Of a stretch of 47,968 bases of DNA, positions 24,056 to 33,000 are shown piece by piece. The stretch is from a virus. Position 1 is the first letter of the stretch. Every line of letters starts with the position of its first letter. Location of the stretch: positions 1 to 47,968 of the IMG/VR virus record IMGVR_UViG_3300031578_000065. One strand, 5' to 3'. Below the pieces are notes generated by a model. It saw only the letters and a program-made list of their open reading frames with translations. It searched no databases and had not been told where the DNA came from. Made by a program: the position numbers and the translations under genes.

Positions 24056-24975
24056 GCCTCATCACTCGCGACATCCAAGTGAAGTTAGCTCTGAACGGAG
24101 ATACTTTCGACGGCAGTTCTGACACGCTGACGCTGTCCGGGTTACGCTGCAGGGTGAAAACACTCAGCTACTCAGGCAGCGTGTCATCATTCAATTCCCA
24201 AGTCCAGCTACGCATTAGCGGGATGCTCGATCGCGACATGGCCAAACTCAGCACGCTCGGGTTCCAGGATGCGATCTACACGAAGAACAGTATCCAGGTA
24301 CTAGCCGGTGACAGTGAGATGGGTATGACCCAAATCTTCTCAGGATCGATTACGTCGGGCCTTGTTGATTACAACGCAATGCCCGATGTTGGCGTTGACA
24401 TCGTTGCCTTCGCCGGGATGAATGAACAACTCACTCCCATCGCTGCCAGTAGTTACAAAGGCACGATGGATGTCGCAACTATGGTCCAAGGTATTTGTGC
24501 GTCGGTCGGGCTGCAATTCGTCAATCACGGCGTAACCCAGAAACTGATGAACCATGCATGCGGTGGGACAGCCATTGACCAAATCCGTGACATCTGTCTC
24601 GCTGCTGGCGTGTTGTGCCTCATAAAAGAAAAGACGGTTAATATCTGGCCCGAGGGCAAGGCCCTGGACGAGACACCAATTTTGCTGTCGGCCGCAACTG
24701 GTCTTGTCGGATACCCACGATATGAATTGAATGCAGGACTTAATGTCACGAGTGTATTCAATCCTCAGATTGTCGTCGGGGGTCTCGTCCAGACTGTGAG
24801 CTCCATTCCAAAACCAGGTCCAGGCGCTCCAAAAATCAATGGACAGCCGGCACCTGGCGCTACGGGTATTTATTACGTTTGGTCTGTTGAACATGAACTT
24901 GCTAGCCAAGATCCCAAAGGACCGTGGTTCACCCATGCACATATGTCAGTGAATAACTTCAATGCCCACGTCTAA
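24052..24975 (+). CDS. Baseplate hub protein (gp27/Mu gp44-like)
   Basis: 307 aa from the ATG at 24052 (ATGA overlap). It begins MSLITRDIQVKLAL, has SYSGSVSSFNSQVQLRISGM and repeated alpha/beta hub-like segments, and its context between plug and spike genes fits the hub on which the spike sits. The C-terminus overlaps the spike gene by 14 nt. Confidence 0.65.
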   Translation: MSLITRDIQVKLALNGDTFDGSSDTLTLSGLRCRVKTLSYSGSVSSFNSQVQLRISGMLDRDMAKLSTLGFQDAIYTKNSIQVLAGDSEMGMTQIFSGSITSGLVDYNAMPDVGVDIVAFAGMNEQLTPIAASSYKGTMDVATMVQGICASVGLQFVNHGVTQKLMNHACGGTAIDQIRDICLAAGVLCLIKEKTVNIWPEGKALDETPILLSAATGLVGYPRYELNAGLNVTSVFNPQIVVGGLVQTVSSIPKPGPGAPKINGQPAPGATGIYYVWSVEHELASQDPKGPWFTHAHMSVNNFNAHV

Positions 24976-25672
24976 TACAACTCGCAGTCGCGATGGAGCC
25001 ACGGGAGCCAATGATGCTTCCCAGATGCTGTATCTGGTGAAGCGTCAGTTAGGCCGCGTGCGAACGACGACGCTCGTGCGGGTGATATCCTGCACAAATT
25101 CGGGTGGAGTCTCACCTGTGGGCACAGTGGACGTTCAGCCGTTGATTCAGCAGGTGGACGGTCAAGGCAACCTTGTAGATTTGCCTCCGTTGTTCGGGCT
25201 GCCATATGTACGTCTTCAAGGTGGCACTAATGCCATCATCCTCGATCCTCAACCAGGCGACATCGGTCTTGCTATGTTCAGCGACCGAGACTTGTCTGCG
25301 GCGATCGCAGGCAAGACGGTTTCCCCGCCAGGTTCCCGGCGCCAGCATAGCCTCGCGGACGGGCTTTACATCGGCGGCGTACTGAACGGTACTCCAGAAC
25401 AGTATGTTCAATTCGAGGCAAGCGGCATTGTGATCAACTCGCCTCTCAAGGTTACAGTCAATGCTCCGAACGTCGATATCAACGCATCGACTCAGTTCAA
25501 AGTCGTTTCTCCTGATATTCAACTTGATGGACCTGTTCATATCACTGGCGCTCAGACGAATGACAGCACAATCGTTGCCAGCGGCGATGTCACGGGCCAA
25601 GGCACCAGCTTGCACACCCACGTCCATAGCGGAGTTCAATCCGGTGGCAGTAATTCTGGCCCGCCGGCTTAA
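24962..25672 (+). CDS. Central tail spike (Gp138 N-terminal domain-like)
   Basis: 236 aa. An OB-like N-terminal domain (RTTTLVRVISCTNSGG...GTVDVQPLIQQ) precedes a beta-helical part with repeated short strands (VTVNAPNVDINASTQ, SPDIQLDG) and a tip with His-Thr-His-Val-His followed by Gly/Ser. HxH tips that bind iron are known from phage spikes of this type. It pierces the outer membrane on contraction. Confidence 0.8.
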   Translation: MPTSNTTRSRDGATGANDASQMLYLVKRQLGRVRTTTLVRVISCTNSGGVSPVGTVDVQPLIQQVDGQGNLVDLPPLFGLPYVRLQGGTNAIILDPQPGDIGLAMFSDRDLSAAIAGKTVSPPGSRRQHSLADGLYIGGVLNGTPEQYVQFEASGIVINSPLKVTVNAPNVDINASTQFKVVSPDIQLDGPVHITGAQTNDSTIVASGDVTGQGTSLHTHVHSGVQSGGSNSGPPA

Positions 25673-25681
25673 GGAATCAAT

Positions 25682-26038
25682 ATGCCAACCCTTACGTTAC
25701 CACTCAATGATTCATGGGGCCTGCAGTTGAATCCTGCTGGCGATTTGGAATTGACTGACCAGGATTCATCCATTGCTCAGGACGTAGCAAGTGCCATTCA
25801 AACATTTCTTGGAGAATGCTGGTACGACCAGACACTTGGACTGCCGTACTTTCAGAAGATACTGGGCCAACGCCCGCCCGCGTCGTTCGTGCGCGCCAAA
25901 TTGATCGCAGCGGCTTTCACAGTCGTCGGTGTCGAGTCAGTACGTATAGCTGCACTGGCGCTGAAGGATCGTCGATTGACCGGAACCATCTTCGTCACCT
26001 CCATCTATAACCCGATCCCCCTACAGGTAATCTTCTGA
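25682..26038 (+). CDS. Baseplate wedge protein (GPW/gp25-like)
   Basis: 118 aa. The pattern DLELTDQDSSIAQDVASAIQTFLGECWYDQTLGLPYFQKILGQ is typical of GPW/gp25-related wedge proteins. The stop overlaps the baseplate J start (TGATG). Confidence 0.8.
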   Translation: MPTLTLPLNDSWGLQLNPAGDLELTDQDSSIAQDVASAIQTFLGECWYDQTLGLPYFQKILGQRPPASFVRAKLIAAAFTVVGVESVRIAALALKDRRLTGTIFVTSIYNPIPLQVIF

Positions 26039-27252
26039 TGACCACGAGCGTGCCTCCTATCGTTTTCTCGCCAACGGGCGCTGCTGTGCCTGCCGAGTCC
26101 GCTATCCTTGCTGGCGTTCTGACTGACATGAATGCCGCATTTGGTGGTGGCATGAGTACTTCGTTGAGTTCACCGCAAGGCCAGATCGCTCAAAGTCTCA
26201 CTGCTATCGTTGGTGACAAGAACAGCGAGGTGCTGGAGATAGTCAATCAGATCAACCCGGATATTGCCAGTGGTCGCTGGCAGGACGCTATCGGGCGCGT
26301 CTACTTCATTGACCGGATCGCTGCGTCCGGTACTTTGGTTACGGCGACCTGCATCGGCCTGGTCGGTACTGTCATCCCTGCTGCAACGTTGGCACAGGAC
26401 ACATCTGGATATCAGTACGCATCACTGAACTCAGCTACGATCGGCGCAGGCGGTACGGTCGATATCGACTTCCAGTGCTTGACGACCGGCCCGATTGTAT
26501 GTCCAATTGGCGCGCTGAATATCATTTACAAGGGCATCGTCGGTTGGGACTCTCTGAGCAATGCTGCTGCAGGCACGCCGGGCGTGAATGTCGAAAGCCG
26601 CAGTGACTTCGAGTTCCGTCGCAAGAACTCCGTCGGCATCAATTCGCTGAATTCAATTCAGGCTGTTCGGGCTGCCATCCTCTCAGTTGTCGATGTCCTT
26701 GACGCATACGTTGACGATAACTCGACCAACGCTGTGGTCAATAAAGGTTCGACAAGTTTCCCGATGGCAGCGAACTCGATCTATGTCGCGGTTGCTGGTG
26801 GCGTGGCGGCAGATGTAGCCTACGCCATCTGGAGCAAGAAATCACTGGGCTGTCAGTACAACGGATCGACGACGTACACCTACACGGACACCTCAGGCGG
26901 AGTTATCCCGTACCCGACCTACGTCATCAATTGGGTGACTCCAGCGGCGCTGCCCATTTACTTCGCTGTCAGCATCACCAACAATCTGGCGCTGCCGTCG
27001 AATATCATCACGCTTATCAAGCAGGCCATCGTCGATGCGTTCAATGGTGTCGATGGCGGTACGCGGGCACGTATCGGTTCGACTCTGGTTTCTGGCCGGT
27101 ACTACGCCGGAGTCAACGCCACGGACACCAACGTGGAAATCCTTTCTATTTTCCTGGGGCCGGCGGCATCACCAACTGGCACGTCGCTCGCTGTCGGTAT
27201 TGATCAGCGGCCGACTCTCGATTCTGCGAATATCGCCGTGACCTTGGTGTAA
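26038..27252 (+). CDS. Baseplate J-like wedge protein
   Basis: 404 aa. It shows the baseplate J features: SPQGQIAQSLTAIVGDKNSEVLE near the start, AAGTPGVNVESRSDFEFRRKN in the middle and a beta-rich end. It forms the wedge with the gp25-like and DUF2612 proteins on either side. Confidence 0.9.
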   Translation: MTTSVPPIVFSPTGAAVPAESAILAGVLTDMNAAFGGGMSTSLSSPQGQIAQSLTAIVGDKNSEVLEIVNQINPDIASGRWQDAIGRVYFIDRIAASGTLVTATCIGLVGTVIPAATLAQDTSGYQYASLNSATIGAGGTVDIDFQCLTTGPIVCPIGALNIIYKGIVGWDSLSNAAAGTPGVNVESRSDFEFRRKNSVGINSLNSIQAVRAAILSVVDVLDAYVDDNSTNAVVNKGSTSFPMAANSIYVAVAGGVAADVAYAIWSKKSLGCQYNGSTTYTYTDTSGGVIPYPTYVINWVTPAALPIYFAVSITNNLALPSNIITLIKQAIVDAFNGVDGGTRARIGSTLVSGRYYAGVNATDTNVEILSIFLGPAASPTGTSLAVGIDQRPTLDSANIAVTLV

Positions 27253-27256
27253 GGCG

Positions 27257-27823
27257 ATGAACAACTATCAGCAAACAATCCTCAGCCAGTACGCCAACGA
27301 CCCGGCATTGACGGCGTTGATTGCTTTCTTCAATGACTGGCTAGACCCGTCGACGGACTGGGACAACTTCTACAATACGGTATGGAACATCCAAACGGCT
27401 GTCGGGTTCGGGTTGGACTTTTGGGGAAAGGTCGTTGATATCCCGCGTCAGATCAAGGTAACGGCGCCACCTGATTACCTCGGGTTCGAAGAAGCGCTGC
27501 CAGGATCTGAGCCGTTCGACGTTGCGCCGTTCTACGCTGGCCCACCGACATCGACGACTTACGTTCTTGGCGACGACGCTTATCGTGTCCTCATCATGAC
27601 GAAGGCATTGGCCAACATCTCCAATTTCACTGCGCCCAGTGTCAATGCACTGCTGCAATACTTGTTCGCCGGTCGTGGTAGTTGCTACGTCTTGGAAATC
27701 AACCCGATGCAAATTGAGTATGTATTCAATTTCGCATTGGCTTCGTGGGAAGCTGCTGTGCTACTTCAACCGACACTCATGCCGCGCCCTGCCGGTGTCG
27801 GTGTCACGATCATCGTTGTTTAA
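27257..27823 (+). CDS. Baseplate/tail protein (DUF2612, tail protein I-like)
   Basis: 188 aa. NFYNTVWNIQTAVGFGLDFWGKVVDIPRQI and DDAYRVLIMTKALANISNFT are typical of DUF2612 proteins at the baseplate rim. It should attach the fibres encoded next. It ends with beta strands and a VGVTIIVV tail. Confidence 0.8.
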   Translation: MNNYQQTILSQYANDPALTALIAFFNDWLDPSTDWDNFYNTVWNIQTAVGFGLDFWGKVVDIPRQIKVTAPPDYLGFEEALPGSEPFDVAPFYAGPPTSTTYVLGDDAYRVLIMTKALANISNFTAPSVNALLQYLFAGRGSCYVLEINPMQIEYVFNFALASWEAAVLLQPTLMPRPAGVGVTIIVV

Positions 27824-27837
27824 CTCAGGATTCAACT

Positions 27838-29523
27838 ATGGACATCGCAACCCTTCCCACTCGTCAACCCATTCCATTCGCTGAATCTGCGCCCGCCGGC
27901 AATCGCCAGGTTATCCCTCAGACATCGCAGATCGGCATCACGGCTGGCGCTGCTTCTTACCCGGATGGATTCCCGCCGGTCTGCTTGATCCCGATTGCCA
28001 GCGGCGGTACTCCGCCTTGGGGCCGGGACGTGAATGGCATTCTCTACAACCTGACCCTGGCGGCACGTTACATCCAGGCTGGTGGCAACTACCCTTATGA
28101 CTCCACGTTCTCCACGGCCGTAGGCGGATATCCCAAGGGTTCCTTGCTGTTGCGGTCAGACGCTGCCGGCCAGTGGCTCAGTACAGCCGACAACAATACG
28201 ACTGATCCGGATTCCACTGCTTCAGCAGGGTGGATTGCTGTGCGAGCGAATACAGGAGCCCAGACGATCGCCATGGCGTCAGGCGCCAACGTGCCGACGG
28301 CAAACCAGCTCGGCGCTCAGGTCCTCTTGCTGACCGGTACGTTGACCGCGAATGCGACGCTGACACTCCCGCTTCGTGCAGGTGCTCAGTGGACCGTAGT
28401 CAACAATACGACGGGCGCTTTCACTGTGACGGTTCAAGGCGCCACAGGTGCCGGCGTCAGCGTTACGCAAGGAACGGGTATCATTGCATACACTGATGGC
28501 ACGAACTTCTACGCCATCAGTGCAGCAGTCTCTGGAGCGTACTTGCCCATTGGTGGTACGGCCGTTGCAGCAACGAAATTGGCAACGGCCAGGGCGTTCA
28601 ACCTGTCGGGGATAGTGACGACTGCGGGCGCTGTCAATTTTGATGGCACGGCGAACGTCACGATAAATATCACTGATATCGCGTTGACCGCAGCTGAAGT
28701 CAACACTGGCCTTGGTTATACAGCTGCAGATGACTCGAATGTCGTTCACAAAACAGGCACCGAGACGATCGGCGGAACGAAAACGTTTAGCGCTAGTATC
28801 AGTGCAGCCAATTTCACTGGTAGTAGTTCAGGCACGAATACAGGCGACCAGAACTTAGCACCTTATGCCTTGGTCGCCAGTCCACGATTGAGTTCTAATG
28901 TTGCTGCAAGTTCAAACGTTGCAGACACCTCTGCTTCTCGCGCTGACGCCCCTGGTATTCAAAATGGTGGTGGTAGTGGCGTCGGTGGCACTTTGTTATT
29001 TGGTGCTGGTTCTATTAATTTCGGTTATATCAAAGGATATTTCACGGACGGATCAAATAACGGCCTAGGGCGTATTTGTATCGGTACAAGAACGAATGCT
29101 ACAGATACATCCATGACTGTGAAACTGACGATTGCCGAAAACGGCGCAATCACCGCCACGAGTTCTATTACTGCAACAGGCGGGTTCCAAAGTTCTGATC
29201 GTCGACTGAAGAAGAATATCGTGGCGCGCGCGGTGCAACGCGGGTTTGCTTTGAAGATTGCCCAGATGTTCAGTGAGTGGGACCGGATCGCTGATGGCAT
29301 TCACGACGTCGGCCTGGTCGCCCAGAAGGTCAAGGCGTATGCAGCCCGTTATGTCTTGGTGGGCGATACCAAAAAGAAAATACTCGCCATCGACAAGTCA
29401 GGCATTGCCCTGGAGGCGAGTATGGATTGTGCGCTCCAGCTGGAGGAGCAGAAGATGCAATTGAAAGAGCAGGCCAAAACCATCAAGGCGCTGATGCGCC
29501 GCATCGAGAAACTGGAGAAGTGA
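27838..29523 (+). CDS. Tail fibre with C-terminal peptidase S74 intramolecular chaperone
   Basis: 561 aa from the ATG at 27838 (a longer frame to 27745 is in the previous gene). The N-terminal ~100 residues look like a baseplate-attachment domain (PIASGGTPPWGRDVNGILYNLT), then Thr/Ala/Gly-rich repeated strands typical of fibre shafts. The last ~110 residues are an S74 chaperone: SSDRRLKKNI at about 452-461 is the expected self-cleavage site (Ser-Asp), ending in a Leu/Lys coiled coil (MQLKEQAKTIKALMRRIEKL). The chaperone would be cut off after trimer folding. It is the main host-range determinant. Confidence 0.85.
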   Translation: MDIATLPTRQPIPFAESAPAGNRQVIPQTSQIGITAGAASYPDGFPPVCLIPIASGGTPPWGRDVNGILYNLTLAARYIQAGGNYPYDSTFSTAVGGYPKGSLLLRSDAAGQWLSTADNNTTDPDSTASAGWIAVRANTGAQTIAMASGANVPTANQLGAQVLLLTGTLTANATLTLPLRAGAQWTVVNNTTGAFTVTVQGATGAGVSVTQGTGIIAYTDGTNFYAISAAVSGAYLPIGGTAVAATKLATARAFNLSGIVTTAGAVNFDGTANVTINITDIALTAAEVNTGLGYTAADDSNVVHKTGTETIGGTKTFSASISAANFTGSSSGTNTGDQNLAPYALVASPRLSSNVAASSNVADTSASRADAPGIQNGGGSGVGGTLLFGAGSINFGYIKGYFTDGSNNGLGRICIGTRTNATDTSMTVKLTIAENGAITATSSITATGGFQSSDRRLKKNIVARAVQRGFALKIAQMFSEWDRIADGIHDVGLVAQKVKAYAARYVLVGDTKKKILAIDKSGIALEASMDCALQLEEQKMQLKEQAKTIKALMRRIEKLEK

Positions 29524-29524
29524 G

Positions 29525-29887
29525 ATGACCACGAATGCACGCATTACCACTTTGGCTGCCGGTATCACAGCAGAGATGATCGCCGAACAGACGCATATGT
29601 TTTACGACCCAGCCACAGGCGGCGGCAGTGTCTCGTTCCAAGCACGTCCCAATCTGTTCATCAATGGAGTGCATCAGCCACTCAGTGGAGATACCTACGA
29701 TATTCTGCAAACAGATCTCGCACCTATTGCGACGCGGATCTTCGCTGCTGTCGGTACGTTGGACCCAGTGACGAAAATCGATCTTTCCACCGTTAGTGCC
29801 GCCGGGGTGACGGTGATCCTCAAAGCAGTCTACGACGTTCTCTACAATGAACGCGCTGCTGCTATTGCTTCTGCTCCGGCCGGTTAA
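29525..29887 (+). CDS. Hypothetical tail-fibre-region protein (120 aa)
   Basis: Starts one base after the fibre stop. A helical-beta small protein (MTTNARITTLAAGITAEMIAEQTH, then FINGVHQPLSGDTYDILQTD). No family recognised; its position between two surface proteins suggests a fibre adaptor or a minor baseplate part. Confidence 0.6.
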   Translation: MTTNARITTLAAGITAEMIAEQTHMFYDPATGGGSVSFQARPNLFINGVHQPLSGDTYDILQTDLAPIATRIFAAVGTLDPVTKIDLSTVSAAGVTVILKAVYDVLYNERAAAIASAPAG

Positions 29888-29889
29888 TT

Positions 29890-30582
29890 ATGACTGACGG
29901 ATACCGCAATCCCTCAGGCGTAGATGCAAGCGCTCTATATGATCCTGACGTGATAGGTGATGGGTACAATGCAACATTCCTGAAACGTTCAGATGGTTCG
30001 ACGCTCAAGTATGCATTGGCATCCTACGGCACACCAGGTTCAACGCTTGGATCCCGTGATTCAGGTGGTGCTGATGTCGGTCCGAAGTGGGCAGCGATCG
30101 GAACCGCTCACTACAGTATTGCTGGCTTGCAAGGCAACAGCTATTCCGTCACAGGCACAGCTTCAGGCGTATCCGGGCAGCCAGGAGCCAGTGTTAATTG
30201 TTCCATTGCGTTCAATAACACAGGCGCCTATTCACTCACTGCGACTGTCATCACCAGTGGTGGTGGAAGTGGAACAATTATCGGCTTCCCAACCTCAGGC
30301 ACATGGCTGCCGCCCGGTTGGACTGTTGCAGATACCCAGATTCAATTCGGGTACAGTGAAACGATTCTTGAAACGGGGGCGGCATCGAAAACGAATCCTG
30401 CGCCGACTTACACATCACTCAGCGCGTCACAAGCGTTCCTCATGAGTGCGGGTTGTGCTGCCGCAAGTCCGAACGGCCACGGTTCCCTGCTTGCTATGAC
30501 AGTTCTTCTCAAGCGGGTTTCAACAGGGACAGTCATCACAACCACTTTCAATGTTACCTGTGATGCCGCATCGGGCGTATAA
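29890..30582 (+). CDS. Hypothetical receptor/fibre-like protein (230 aa)
   Basis: Last gene of the plus block. It is Gly/Ser/Thr-rich with many short beta stretches (TVITSGGGSGTIIGFP, TVADTQIQFGYSETILE). The composition and place suggest a virion surface or fibre tip protein, but no family is recognised. It ends just before the bidirectional terminator. Confidence 0.6.
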   Translation: MTDGYRNPSGVDASALYDPDVIGDGYNATFLKRSDGSTLKYALASYGTPGSTLGSRDSGGADVGPKWAAIGTAHYSIAGLQGNSYSVTGTASGVSGQPGASVNCSIAFNNTGAYSLTATVITSGGGSGTIIGFPTSGTWLPPGWTVADTQIQFGYSETILETGAASKTNPAPTYTSLSASQAFLMSAGCAAASPNGHGSLLAMTVLLKRVSTGTVITTTFNVTCDAASGV

Positions 30583-30595
30583 ACGCTAATCTGAG

Positions 30596-30627
30596 GCCCT
30601 AGCCCTGGCTATCGTCCAGGCTAGGGC
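30596..30627. terminator. Bidirectional terminator between convergent blocks
   Basis: GCCCTAGCC-C-TGG (30596-30608) pairs with CCAGGCTAGGGC (30616-30627): 12 bp with one bulged C and a 7-nt loop. It lies between the last plus gene and the last minus gene. The U tracts are weak on both sides. Confidence 0.65.
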
Positions 30628-30639
30628 TCGGAGGACGTT

Positions 30640-31227
30640 CTAGCCCCCTTTTTGGAGGCCTGGCAGCAGCTCAAAGGTCCTTCCGGCCTGGCGCCAGAGG
30701 TCCAGGGCCTCAGTATGCGGATACATCTCGCTAAATACCAGCCGTCCGCATGAGGTATTCAGCAGCAACTTGACACAGGTCATGCAGGGCGAACAGGTCG
30801 TATAACAAACGGCGATCGCCTGAACGTCCCGGCACTGCAGCAAGGCATTTTGCTCTGCGTGGATTGCCTGGCAAGCATCCAGGTTCGTGCCACTCGGCGA
30901 CTGAGCCCCGGCGCAGGCATTGGCAAAGACCTGGTCGAACCCGACACACTGGCGATCGCCGAAGTTCAACCTCATCTTGTCAGTCACCCTATTGTTGAAC
31001 AGCCAAAACGTGCCTTTGTCTTCAACGCGTGGATCGTCGTTATAGACTGGTGTCTCAGTCAGTTCATTGCAATGAGGCAGGCCAGCTGCCACGCCGTTAT
31101 AACCCGTTGCCAGAACGTGGCCTAGGCCATCGATCAGAACACACCCGACAGCCCGGCGACAACAGGTGGACCGGCGAGCCGTGACTTCAGCCAGTTGCAG
31201 TGCCCATTGATCGCGTGAGATTCTCAT
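30640..31227 (-). CDS. Deoxycytidylate (dCMP) deaminase
   Basis: 195 aa from the ATG at 31227 (the ATG overlaps the stop of the upstream gene). The zinc motifs are intact: AIHAEQNAL (His123, Glu125) and TCSPCMTC (Cys148, Cys151). It should convert dCMP to dUMP. A ~55-residue insertion (about residues 58-112, VYNDDPRVEDKG...ACAGAQSPSG) lies between the first strand region and the HAE motif, longer than I expect from the T4-type enzyme. It is the last gene of the modification cassette. Confidence 0.85.
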   Translation of the reverse strand: MRISRDQWALQLAEVTARRSTCCRRAVGCVLIDGLGHVLATGYNGVAAGLPHCNELTETPVYNDDPRVEDKGTFWLFNNRVTDKMRLNFGDRQCVGFDQVFANACAGAQSPSGTNLDACQAIHAEQNALLQCRDVQAIAVCYTTCSPCMTCVKLLLNTSCGRLVFSEMYPHTEALDLWRQAGRTFELLPGLQKGG

Positions 31228-32066
31228 GGCGCCAGCTCCCACCACCGATCGCGCCTGCCGGGTTGATCGCGGATCGCAGCCAACTTGGTAAGCACCGCCT
31301 TGCCAGAGTGAAACAGTTCTTTGGGCGTTTCCAAGTCAGCCACTGTCTCCAACGACGCCAGACAGGCGCGGGCCGTTTCCAGGTCGCGCTCGTACAGATG
31401 GCTTGACGCCGCCGTCAAGAACAGCGAACCGGGCTCGATATCGTCGGGCTCGGCTTTGTTGTTCCTGGCGGCGCTGCCACGCCGGTGCTGGTTCAGGAAC
31501 CCGCAGACCTGGTGGGCAATCATGCTGAAGTTGAACGTGTCATAGGGGAGACCGAGCCACGCATCCGAACTACGCATGAATACATGGCAGTTCAACTTGT
31601 CATTGCGAATCTGGAAGAAGAGCGCAATCGTGCAGGGGACGTCCTTCGTTTCCGGTGGACACGGGCGCCAGAGAGTCAGGCCGGCCTGGCGGGTATCCGG
31701 GTCGTTCATGAGTTTGTTCACGACATAGGGGAGTTGTGCAACGTAACGTGGCCCATAGGCGCCAAAGAATGTCTTGCCGTCGTCGCTGAATTGGGCGATA
31801 CGTGAATTCCATGGGGCGATGGTCTCGACCCGGTCTTCACCTTCCAGAATCCACAGCGCCTCGGCCGCCATGAAGCGATAGTTCAACGAGCGCTGTGGCG
31901 TCATCAGAACTGGATGCCGCATGTCAGTGATGAATGTCAACTGAGGCAGTTCGATTGTTTTCTGCCCGCGCGGTGCAATCGGTTCGCCGTAGCCGATTAA
32001 CCGGCGTAGCGTTTCGAGCCAGGTTTCAGTGACGGTTGCAATTTTGAACTGAGGATCAGATTTCAT
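31224..32066 (-). CDS. Thymidylate synthase family enzyme, predicted dCMP-specific (hydroxymethylase-like)
   Basis: 280 aa from the ATG at 32066. It keeps the catalytic Cys (KDVPCTIALFFQI, Cys145), the phosphate-binding Arg and Asp in RSSDAWLG (165-168) and HLY (223-225). At the position of E. coli ThyA Asn177, which selects uracil, it has Asp176 (LGLPYDTFNFS instead of LGLPFNIASYA). Replacement of this Asn by Asp is the known difference in T4 dCMP hydroxymethylase. I therefore infer a dCMP 5-hydroxymethylase or 5-methylase rather than a plain thymidylate synthase. The His normally next to the Cys is Thr here. It is read between the kinase and deaminase genes and overlaps both. Confidence 0.75.
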   Translation of the reverse strand: MKSDPQFKIATVTETWLETLRRLIGYGEPIAPRGQKTIELPQLTFITDMRHPVLMTPQRSLNYRFMAAEALWILEGEDRVETIAPWNSRIAQFSDDGKTFFGAYGPRYVAQLPYVVNKLMNDPDTRQAGLTLWRPCPPETKDVPCTIALFFQIRNDKLNCHVFMRSSDAWLGLPYDTFNFSMIAHQVCGFLNQHRRGSAARNNKAEPDDIEPGSLFLTAASSHLYERDLETARACLASLETVADLETPKELFHSGKAVLTKLAAIRDQPGRRDRWWELAP

Positions 32067-33000
32067 GATTGAGGTCTCTTTTGAGTAGTTCGATGAGGGG
32101 ATATGACTGGTTCGCCGACTGAGGTGTCTTGAACCATTCATACGGATGGTCCACGAGCTGGAACTCCTGGCCCGGCACTTCCCGCAACGCCATCGCAGCC
32201 TCGTCGCCAAGGGCGTAGAAGATTTTATTGCTCGCCAGACTTTCACCGACCAGGTCGAATCGGTCAAGATCTATCCACAACAATTCGTCTTCTCCAATGC
32301 CATGAACGTTGAGCTGCCCAGTCAGCCAGTGCTCATAACCGATCCGACGAAAAGACCCGAATGGCCATTGATACATCAAATCGGACTCTGCTATATCACG
32401 CGGCTTGCCGCTGACCAGGACAACCTTGGCCGCAGGATTACCACCGCTGAGAGAATCCAATCGATGAACGAGAGGCCGGAGTCGATCGAGTCCAGCCATC
32501 ACGCTCGCGGCCTGGTCGCCGAAGCATTTGGTGTAATCGAACTCCAACATGTTCAACGCCGTGTTTGGCTCGCCATATGCCTGATAAACATTAGCCAACT
32601 GGTCAGTAGTAGTCAACATCTCCTGTGCTCGCCGGCTGAGATAGTTCTCCTTGACGACTTCCCATGACGGCCGGCAATTGACGACCTGAGCCGCACAGCG
32701 CCACGCCAGCCGATCGAGCATCCGCATGTCGACTGGGCTCAACCTGGAATAGCCGCCCCTGAATGCATCGCCGTAGATTGGCTCGGACAGCCAAGACCGG
32801 TCAAGCACCACGTTGCGGTAGCCGAGCAGCGCCGGCAGCATGGCTTCAGCGTAGAGCCGGCCGAGGTTGAACGTCACATTAGGAAAAGGCCCACAGTGAA
32901 CGTATACAGCGTCGATATCCTTGGCAACGGCTTTTGCCAGGGTAGTCTTGCCGGCGCCATCAGGGCCTTCGAAAATAACGACCCGCTTGCAGTAATTCAT
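32056..33000 (-). CDS. Deoxynucleoside monophosphate kinase with unusual C-terminal domain
   Basis: 314 aa. Residues 1-190 are a thymidylate-kinase-like P-loop kinase (FEGPDGAGKTTLA at 10-22; VLDRSWLSEPIYGDAF; LID-like SRRAQEML). It should raise dNMP, perhaps modified dCMP, to the diphosphate. Residues ~195-314 are an added domain: a strand (KVVLVSGKP), then 'SLASNKIFYALGDEAAMAL' and a closing 'HPYEW...SYPLIELLK'. The last part is reminiscent of uracil-DNA-glycosylase-fold proteins (a LG-x-E-A-x-x-AL helix and a HP motif), but this is only an impression. It overlaps the next gene by 11 nt. Confidence 0.75.
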   Translation of the reverse strand: MNYCKRVVIFEGPDGAGKTTLAKAVAKDIDAVYVHCGPFPNVTFNLGRLYAEAMLPALLGYRNVVLDRSWLSEPIYGDAFRGGYSRLSPVDMRMLDRLAWRCAAQVVNCRPSWEVVKENYLSRRAQEMLTTTDQLANVYQAYGEPNTALNMLEFDYTKCFGDQAASVMAGLDRLRPLVHRLDSLSGGNPAAKVVLVSGKPRDIAESDLMYQWPFGSFRRIGYEHWLTGQLNVHGIGEDELLWIDLDRFDLVGESLASNKIFYALGDEAAMALREVPGQEFQLVDHPYEWFKTPQSANQSYPLIELLKRDLNHEI

